In this document: positions 1-5,238 of the stretch, in pieces
How positions within the stretch are numbered: the stretch's first letter is position 1
How the letters are laid out: the number at the start of each line of letters is the position of its first letter
Notes under the pieces: model-generated
What the model was told of the DNA's origin: nothing
Seen by the model: only the letters and a program-made list of their open reading frames with translations
Databases searched by the model: none
Program-made: the position numbers and the translations under genes
NCBI GenBank assembly: GCA_047629355.1
Contig: JBLHWU010000187.1
Location: 1-12,946 of the forward strand
Reading direction: 5' to 3'
Origin: CAYUNA01 sp047629355
GTDB taxonomy: Bacteria > Bacteroidota > Bacteroidia > Chitinophagales > Saprospiraceae
DNA length: 12,946 bases

Positions 1-129
1 ACATTCATCCGTGAAGAATAAATCTATTTTACCTTCATTCTCCAGTGTAATTAATTCCATTAAACGCTCTTTTTTTTGAGCATATACTTGAGCATCAGGT
101 TGTTTTTTTACCCTTCGGCGGAAGCATTT
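1..129 (-). CDS. IS630-family transposase, start of DDE catalytic part (orfB, partial)
   Basis: In the -1 frame relative to the upstream transposase ORF, 43 codons are open from 129 to the window edge. They read KCFRRRVKKQPDAQ, then an amphipathic KKERLMELITLENEGKIDL stretch and FFTDEC. This is the linker and first strand of the DDE endonuclease domain, and the D in FFTDEC is the expected first catalytic aspartate. Joining NIY-E-KCFRRRVKK needs one extra A in the AAAA run at 127-130, which gives a normal IS630 sequence. The stretch has no start codon of its own at the junction, so it is expected to be made only as a fusion with the N-terminal part. The remaining acidic residues lie outside the window, so activity cannot be judged. 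Confidence 0.75.
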
Positions 130-566
130 TCATATATATTTAAGTTTTTTAAAAAACGTTGTAACGTTTTTTTACTTAAATCTATATTCATCTTGGACTT
201 TATTTGACCAACTACTCGATTGAGGTTTTTCGGTTCATTTCCTACTAATGTCTTTACCTGTTTGACTTGTTCTTCGTCGGTACTTTTCAATTTAGGTGGA
301 CGACCCCGCCCAGGCTGCAGTTGAAGTGCTTTTACACCGTTTTTCTCCCATAAGCTGAGCCATTTATAAATACTGTGTTCGCTAACTTTGAAAAGAGTTG
401 CTAACTCTTTTACCGTATTTTTTTCATGGCTTAGAAGAATGCAGTGGCATTTACGGCGATACAAATGACTTTTACCTCTTCGGTAACCTTTTTCTAAAGC
501 ACTCTTTTGTGCTTCTGTCAATTTTTCGATAAATCTATTTTTTCGGCTCATGCCGCAAAATAACAA
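108..566 (-). CDS. IS630-family transposase, N-terminal helix-turn-helix part (orfA)
   Basis: This is the DNA-binding half of an IS630/Tc1-mariner-type transposase, about 152 aa. It has a winged helix-turn-helix region (KELATLFKVSEHSIYKWLSL, about residues 53-72), then the typical GRGRPPKL linker and a second HTH-like segment ending in SKKTLQRFLKNLNIY. The frame stops at 108-110, before any DDE residue. The catalytic half continues in the -1 frame (see 1-129). The open frame begins at 566, but the second Met at 551 (MSRKNRFIEKLTEAQ) fits the usual family start better, because the first five codons overlap an AT-rich direct repeat. The protein binds the IS ends for cut-and-paste transposition. 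Either programmed -1 frameshifting or a one-base deletion in the A run at 127-130 separates it from the catalytic half. Confidence 0.85.
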   Translation of the reverse strand: MLFCGMSRKNRFIEKLTEAQKSALEKGYRRGKSHLYRRKCHCILLSHEKNTVKELATLFKVSEHSIYKWLSLWEKNGVKALQLQPGRGRPPKLKSTDEEQVKQVKTLVGNEPKNLNRVVGQIKSKMNIDLSKKTLQRFLKNLNIYENASAEG

Positions 567-572
567 CTTATT

Positions 573-603
573 TTTAACTTATTTTTGTCTGAGTACTTAC
601 TTA
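573..603. repeat. Candidate IS630-type terminal repeat
   Basis: This 31-bp stretch runs from tttaactt to gtacttactta, upstream of the transposase start. It matches 4519-4549 at 25 of 31 positions, with the outer 9 bases (acttactta, 595-603) exact. A TA lies at its outer tip, as expected for an IS630-family target site. Without the opposite end of the element it cannot be confirmed as the terminal inverted repeat. Confidence 0.5.
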
Positions 604-902
604 CTTAGGGTTTTCTTACTTTTTTTAATAAAACTTACTTTACTGGGTATTGAATTTTCTGAATAGGTTTTTTTTTACATCTAATTTATATTCTAGAAAG
701 ACCATACATTTCTTTGTTTTGAATTAAAATTATGTAATTTTACAACTAAGTTTTTTACTAACGTAAATTTTAGTCAATTCTAGTATTTTTACTCTAAGTA
801 TTTCTTGATTTTAATCAAAATCACCTATTTAATAATAAGCTTAATCAAATCCTAATGATTTGATAATTAATTATTTACACAAACAAATATTAACCATACA
901 CA
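604..902. other. AT-rich intergenic region, no gene seen
   Basis: About 300 bp of very AT-rich DNA lie between the IS end and the FkbM-type gene. No ORF with coding character, no tRNA and no strong hairpin was seen. Several partial matches to the Bacteroidetes -7 element TAnnTTTG occur (for example tacatttc near 705), but none has a convincing -33 partner, so no promoter is placed. The promoter of the gene at 903 probably lies here. Confidence 0.4.
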
Positions 903-1694
903 ATGAAATCCTCCTTCAAAACAATGGTGCAGACGATATTGCCTGAACAGTCCGAGATGTATTTTCAACTGTGGCTCAAACTTATTTGGAAACTCAAGCC
1001 AAATACCATCCAATGGTATTTAAATGAATATGCCAAGCGCGAAAAAGACGTTTTTTTTATCCAAATTGGGTCAAACGACGGTTTTTTGGGAGATCCAATT
1101 TATAAGTTTATCCGCCGTGACCAATGGAGTGGTGTGCTTATCGAACCCGTCGAATACCTATTTCAACAGTTGAGAAAAAACTATACACCTATTAATAATG
1201 ACCTTCGACTGAGTTTCGAACAAGTCGCTATTTCTAATGAATTAGGGCATAAAGACTTTTATTACGTTAAGGATTTTGAGGTGACCGAAGAACTTCCCGT
1301 TTATTTAAATCAGCAAGGTTCGTTTAACAAAGCGCATTTGGATGCAGTTAAACAACAGTTTCCAAAAGTTGAAATTGGGACGGTGGCTGTACCTTGCAAA
1401 ATGGTATCTTCTATCGTTGAAAAATATCAACCAAAGCGGATTGATTTAATTCATATTGATACCGAAGGGCATGATTTTGCAATCGTTAAATCTATTGATT
1501 TTCAGCAACTTCAGCCTAAAATGATTTATTTTGAACATCGTCACATGACGCGGGCGCAACGAGATGAATTAATTGCAATGTTGAAGTCACAAGACTACGA
1601 TGTTTTGGAAGAAGAACATGATACTTTTGCGTGGACGACGGCGGAAGTGGCGGTTGATTATGCGAATATGGAAGGGGTTTTGACGACTGCTTAA
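903..1694 (+). CDS. FkbM-family SAM-dependent methyltransferase
   Basis: A 263-aa protein with the Rossmann-type methyltransferase fold of the FkbM family. Motif I is IQIGSNDG (residues 53-60), where the glycine-rich loop binds S-adenosylmethionine. GVLIEP (77-82) supplies the acidic residue at the end of the second strand. The family hallmark HIDTEGHD (184-191) is followed by IYFEH. FkbM members methylate hydroxyl groups of sugars, glycolipids or secondary metabolites, and many sit in polysaccharide loci. No signal peptide is seen, so it is expected to be cytoplasmic. The neighbours are an IS element upstream and a convergent dehydrogenase gene downstream. With no glycosyltransferases in the window, the substrate cannot be inferred. 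The ATG start is preceded by an A-rich stretch without a Shine-Dalgarno motif, as is common in Bacteroidetes. Confidence 0.88.
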   Translation: MKSSFKTMVQTILPEQSEMYFQLWLKLIWKLKPNTIQWYLNEYAKREKDVFFIQIGSNDGFLGDPIYKFIRRDQWSGVLIEPVEYLFQQLRKNYTPINNDLRLSFEQVAISNELGHKDFYYVKDFEVTEELPVYLNQQGSFNKAHLDAVKQQFPKVEIGTVAVPCKMVSSIVEKYQPKRIDLIHIDTEGHDFAIVKSIDFQQLQPKMIYFEHRHMTRAQRDELIAMLKSQDYDVLEEEHDTFAWTTAEVAVDYANMEGVLTTA

Positions 1695-1756
1695 ATCTTG
1701 ATGTTTTTGTGTATGGTTTTTATGGAAAATCCGTTTTAAATGTAAGGGCGCGTACC

Positions 1757-1805
1757 TTTGTGGTCACTCAATGTTTTGATTTTCAGTACATTGGGCGACC
1801 ACAAA
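1757..1805. repeat. Inverted repeat between convergent genes
   Basis: The left arm at 1757-1774 (tttgtggtcactcaatgt) pairs with the right arm at 1788-1805 at 16 of 18 positions, around a 13-nt loop. It lies between two converging genes, so it could stop transcription from both sides, but neither side has a clear T run directly after the stem. The partial symmetry extends outwards (gcgcgtac and gtgcgtat), which would also suit a dispersed palindromic repeat. Confidence 0.55.
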
Positions 1806-1880
1806 TGTGCGTATAGTTAATTTAAAAGTCAAGTTATCATATATATTATACCTCCTCTACCGTTATTAAGCTTTTTCTTT

Positions 1881-4463
1881 TTACCGCAAGATAAATTTGC
1901 GCACTTCCTTCCCTTCTTTCGATGAAATATCCAAAATGTAAGTTCCTTGCGATAAGTTCGTCAAGTCCAATTGAATTGTCCTTAAATCCGTTGAAGTTTG
2001 ATGCGCCAATTTTCCAGAAAGTGCATAGATTTTAATTTGAAACGGCGCAGACCATTCATCATTGACGCGTAGATTTATCCAGCCATCCGCAGGGTTTGGA
2101 TAGAGTAATAATTCGGAAAAAGCAGCGGCATCTGCTGAGAAGCTATCAATCCATTCCTTCAAAGCTTCGATATAAACTTCATCTATTCTATTGCGTGCCA
2201 AAGGCGGCATTCTGTTTTCTGTCAGACTGGCATCTCGAATCCAAATCTCCGACGTTTCATGCGAACCTGGTTGAACAATCAAGTTTCCTTGGTTAGAAGC
2301 AGGACTTTGAGTCGGGAAATTTATCATGTTTTGCAACTCTAAGGGGAGCGTATATCGGTAATCTAGAGTCACCATTGGCACACCGCCAAGCCGATGACAG
2401 GAAGAACAATTGGAGTCCAAATAGGACCGAATACGAACTTCTAAATCTATGGATTCATCATTTATTGGGTGCGATTTTAGATAGCTTTCTGGATTGCCAA
2501 TATCGTGTCGAAAGACGTTGTGTTGATTTAAAAAAGCCAGTTGATTCATTGTTTCTCCCGTTTCTGGATAAAACAAATCACCATTTAACTGGTGCGTTTT
2601 TACACCCAAAACATAGTTCGCATTATCCGTATGGCAAGTGAGGCATTGGGAACGGCTGGGGTATTCCCAAGTTTGTGTGAAAGCTAATTGACCGTCTTCA
2701 AAAATCTCAAAATCTTTCGACGTTCTACCACCTTGGAGGAAGGCTTCGGTGCCTGCGTCATTCCATTTATAAGTCAGTCCATAACCTTTGCCATTTTTGC
2801 CCATAATGAAAAAACGAGTCTCTAGTTTGACTATTTCCCCGTTAGGGTCAGTTGTGATTGGCAGGTCAAAATGTTTGATAAAAACGGATCCTTCTGGAAA
2901 ATCCCACTCTTCCAACGCTTTAAAATTAATTTGTTCTTCAGGCGTATCAAATGCGCCGTTATTTGGAATTGCCATCCATCGTTTCTTCAAGGCACGGTCA
3001 GACCAAAGCGGCGAATTGGTGCGGTAAGGAATGATACCAGGGCTGGTCGTCAAGTTTTCCATATCTGTAAAAACGCCTAATGTGGATAGCATAGCTGGCG
3101 GTTCTGGAATGTCTGCTTTTTGAATGAGTCGAAAAATCTTTCCTTCGGCAGCAAAATTTTCTCCCATTACTGTTATCAAAATTTGACCATCAGGCATTGT
3201 ATTAATGCCTGTAATACCTGGAGATTCGGGGATTTCAACAGGCTGACCACCTAAGTTGGGTAATAAAACCTCCATTTCTGGCATACTTAATCCATTCACA
3301 TCTGTAAGGGTCATCAACTTATCAGAGTTATAATCTGCAAATAAATACTTGCCATTTAATTCAGGAAACTGAGTCCCTTTATAAACACTTCCGCCAATGA
3401 TACACGAGGTAAAGGAGCGCTCAAACTCATAATAAGGTGGCTGTTCTTCCCCAATAATCTCATCAGGTTTTTCATGGTCATCTGATGGGCGAGTACCTTC
3501 CATATAAGGCCATTGCATATTTTTACCTTTGGAAATAATATTGATTTCTTCCCGCTTATTGCTACCTGTATCACTCAACCAAATTTTTTCGGTGTCAGCG
3601 TCATAAAACATTCCGTAAGGACTGCGCAAACCAATAGCATAATATTCTTCTAAATGATTACCATCTGGACTTAGCCAAGGATTGTCATTCGGAATTGAAT
3701 ATCCTTGAGAATAAGTATTTCCCCAACCTGCGGGCGGCGTATCATTGGCAATCGGTTGTCGAATAATCGGGTGACTTCGGCTTGGGTCATTGTCCACATC
3801 AATACGAAAAATGCCACTGAAAAATCCACCATCTAAGCGTTGGTTGGAATCAACCTGGTATTCATCGACGCCTTCATCACCGAGAGAAATATAGAGAAAT
3901 TCATCAGGACCAAAAAACATTGCTCCACCATTATGCCAGGTGCTTCGGTCAAATTGTTGAAAGAGAATTTCTTCCGAGTCCTCGTCAAAAGTTTCTGTTT
4001 GAGCGTCCCATTTAAACTTTGAGAGTCGATTTAAACCTAATTCTGACCATACATCTGCATCTGGTTTGGTACGATAAAAGATGAAAATTTCTTGTTTGTC
4101 CGGAGCAGTTGAATCGCCAAATTTTGGGTGCAAAGCAATGCCGACAGTACCCGATTCTCCTTTTTTGAAAGCTCGATCTTTAATATCTAAAATCAATTGT
4201 CGTTCCTGTGTCTCTATAGAAACTCGCCAAACTTCCCCTAATCTACAAAGCAATAAAATATCTGTTGAATTGGGGAAAGGAATGATTCGTAGTGGATCTA
4301 AAAACGTTTCGTTAGGCATTGGGTCTTCTAATTCCCAAGTGCCGCCGGGGGAAGATTCAGGAAAAATGCCATTGAAATAAGGCCCAATTGCTTCAGGTGG
4401 CAAAGTTGGAGCGAAGAAAACGATTCCAATAAAGCCTAATAAAAAAGTAATAGATTTTAGCAT
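1881..4463 (-). CDS. Secreted PQQ-type sugar dehydrogenase / diheme cytochrome c fusion with T9SS tail
   Basis: An 860-aa multidomain protein. Residues 1-18 form a short hydrophobic export signal. Residues of about 45-450 form a glucose/sorbosone dehydrogenase-type beta-propeller: WHNGGAMFFGPDEFLYISLG carries the likely catalytic His177, followed by GLRSPYGMF and the SDTGSNKREEIN motif. Residues of about 455-775 resemble the SO2930-type diheme cytochrome family (TNSPLWSDRALKKRW, WDFPEGSVFIKHF, ETRFFIMG), with heme motifs CLTCH (607-611) and CSSCH (686-690) and a candidate axial Met752 in RMPP. From YPNP (788-791) to the end is a type A T9SS sorting domain ending in KVRKFILR. The predicted role is to oxidise a sugar or alcohol with PQQ and pass electrons to covalent heme, outside the cytoplasm. 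The substrate is unknown. The start is the only Met directly before the signal peptide. The IS-like palindrome at 4493-4549 lies 30 bp upstream. Confidence 0.87.
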   Translation of the reverse strand: MLKSITFLLGFIGIVFFAPTLPPEAIGPYFNGIFPESSPGGTWELEDPMPNETFLDPLRIIPFPNSTDILLLCRLGEVWRVSIETQERQLILDIKDRAFKKGESGTVGIALHPKFGDSTAPDKQEIFIFYRTKPDADVWSELGLNRLSKFKWDAQTETFDEDSEEILFQQFDRSTWHNGGAMFFGPDEFLYISLGDEGVDEYQVDSNQRLDGGFFSGIFRIDVDNDPSRSHPIIRQPIANDTPPAGWGNTYSQGYSIPNDNPWLSPDGNHLEEYYAIGLRSPYGMFYDADTEKIWLSDTGSNKREEINIISKGKNMQWPYMEGTRPSDDHEKPDEIIGEEQPPYYEFERSFTSCIIGGSVYKGTQFPELNGKYLFADYNSDKLMTLTDVNGLSMPEMEVLLPNLGGQPVEIPESPGITGINTMPDGQILITVMGENFAAEGKIFRLIQKADIPEPPAMLSTLGVFTDMENLTTSPGIIPYRTNSPLWSDRALKKRWMAIPNNGAFDTPEEQINFKALEEWDFPEGSVFIKHFDLPITTDPNGEIVKLETRFFIMGKNGKGYGLTYKWNDAGTEAFLQGGRTSKDFEIFEDGQLAFTQTWEYPSRSQCLTCHTDNANYVLGVKTHQLNGDLFYPETGETMNQLAFLNQHNVFRHDIGNPESYLKSHPINDESIDLEVRIRSYLDSNCSSCHRLGGVPMVTLDYRYTLPLELQNMINFPTQSPASNQGNLIVQPGSHETSEIWIRDASLTENRMPPLARNRIDEVYIEALKEWIDSFSADAAAFSELLLYPNPADGWINLRVNDEWSAPFQIKIYALSGKLAHQTSTDLRTIQLDLTNLSQGTYILDISSKEGKEVRKFILR

Positions 4464-4492
4464 AATAAAAAATGACCGTCGTTAATGAGAAT

Positions 4493-4549
4493 TAAGTAAG
4501 TGTTTGGACTGAATTAAGTTTAACTTAATTCAGTCCAAGCACTTACTTA
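4493..4549. mobile_element. Palindromic MITE-like element related to the IS630 end
   Basis: The arms at 4493-4520 and 4522-4549 are complementary at 27 of 28 positions around a single T. The arm 4519-4549 matches the IS630-side stretch 573-603 at 25 of 31 positions. Each tip carries TA (4493-4494 and 4548-4549), as expected for TA target duplication by this family. The simplest reading is two IS termini joined with no interior. It lies 30 bp before the start codon of the minus-strand dehydrogenase gene and would be part of its leader or promoter. Confidence 0.6.
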
Positions 4550-4768
4550 GAACGCATTTATCAAATAGAAATAGCAGCAAATGATTTTAAGAAAATCAAA
4601 AGTAATATTAAAGTGAAAATCATCTTGCAACAGCTCAAATTTTAACGTTAGTTTAGCATACAAATATTAAAAAACATCTACTTTGTCAGCAATTTTCTAA
4701 AACGACTTATTCCTACGGATGCATTCTATAAAAGAATCGCTTACCTTGTTCCCAATCGGGGATTTTAG
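4550..4768. other. AT-rich part of the divergent intergenic region, nothing recognised
   Basis: About 220 bp between the MITE-like palindrome and the first long hairpin. No ORF with coding character, no RNA gene and no full Bacteroidetes promoter (TTTG, about 19 nt, TAnnTTTG) was found on either strand. Promoter elements for the minus-strand dehydrogenase gene would be expected here or across the palindrome. Confidence 0.35.
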
Positions 4769-4941
4769 TAACGATAAAAAATAACTCCACCATTTAGACA
4801 GGGCAAATTTTCCTCATTTTTCACTTGAAATCAGTCAAAGTATCAACAATTATCCTTCTTTCAAGTAAAAACTGAGAAAAATTATCCACTGTCTAACTTG
4901 TCTAACTTGTCTAACTTGTCGGACTTATTATTTTATCGTTA
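4769..4941. repeat. Long imperfect hairpin 1 of a tandem pair
   Basis: A 173-bp self-complementary element. The outer arm taacgataaaa (4769-4779) pairs with ttttatcgtta (4931-4941). The middle gacag (4797-4801) pairs with ctgtc (4889-4893). The inner cacttgaaa (4822-4830) faces tttcaag around 4859. The arms are about 65 nt with a 30-nt apical region. The inner arms and loop align with hairpin 2 (shared gacagg, tcctcatttttcactt, tatcaaca and tgagaa), whereas the outer arms do not. It lies between divergent genes where no terminator is needed. Confidence 0.7.
4891..4926. repeat. 9-bp tandem repeat, four units
   Basis: Three exact copies of gtctaactt (4891-4899, 4900-4908, 4909-4917) are followed by a diverged gtcggactt (4918-4926). 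The array lies in the 3' arm of hairpin 1. Removing two copies restores good pairing with the 5' arm (4783-4801), so the array looks like a recent 18-bp expansion inside a stem. Confidence 0.85.
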
Positions 4942-4944
4942 TTT

Positions 4945-5105
4945 AGGAACGCGAATTAAATAAATGCAGATTCTTGACAGGATATTTAGTCCTCATTTTT
5001 CACTTTAAAAACGCTCATTATATCAACATAAATCGCACGTTTAAAGCAAAAATTGAGAATAAAACCTCACTTCCAAGAATCTGCATTTATTTATTCCGCG
5101 TTCCT
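4945..5105. repeat. Long imperfect hairpin 2 of a tandem pair
   Basis: A 161-bp self-complementary element. The outer arms 4945-4976 and 5074-5105 pair at 30 of 32 positions (from aggaacgcg to cagattcttg). The inner arms carry tcctcatttttcactt (4990-5005) facing aaagcaaaaattgaga. The element starts 4 bp after hairpin 1 and has the same architecture and core but a completely different outer stem. The inner stem changes from cttgaaa/tttcaag to ctttaaa/tttaaag, a paired substitution that keeps base pairing. Confidence 0.75.
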
Positions 5106-5145
5106 TAGTAAGTTTTCATTCAAGTATTTTGAAAATTTCTTGAAT

Positions 5146-5220
5146 CCTTCGGCGTGTAGACTTCAGTCTACGCGAGTGCTAATTTATCTGGCGTAGACTG
5201 AAGTCTACACACCGGAAAGG
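5146..5220. repeat. Pair of inverted REP-like palindromes (GTAGACTTCAGTCTAC type)
   Basis: The unit at 5151-5173 contains gtagacttcagtctacgc, itself a near-perfect palindrome. The unit at 5191-5213 contains its reverse complement, gcgtagactgaagtctac. Symmetry extends outwards to ccttcggcgtg and cacaccggaaagg, giving a compound inverted repeat of about 28-bp arms around an AT-rich 17-nt spacer. This is the layout of a REP doublet. It ends 18 bp before the ATG at 5239, so it would lie in the leader of that gene's mRNA or within its promoter. Confidence 0.75.
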
Positions 5221-5238
5221 CAACAAAAGAAGACTTCA

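Larger units (their letters stand above)
1..603 (-). mobile_element. IS630-family insertion sequence, 5' part, cut by window edge
   Basis: The stretch holds the start of an IS630-type transposase reading leftwards out of the window, preceded by a candidate terminal sequence at about 573-603. The end is placed there because that stretch is 25/31 identical to one arm of the palindrome at 4493-4549, which itself looks like two IS ends joined. IS630 elements insert at TA, and a TA occurs at 602-603. The other terminus lies outside the window, so the exact end is inferred. An 11-bp direct repeat (aacttattttt at 565-575 and 576-586) sits just inside the end. Confidence 0.7.

Noticed and set aside
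4464..5238. CRISPR array or retron-like RNA in the divergent region
   Set aside because: The repeats are hairpins and a single 9-bp tandem array, with no regular spacers. No cas gene or reverse transcriptase is present in the window.
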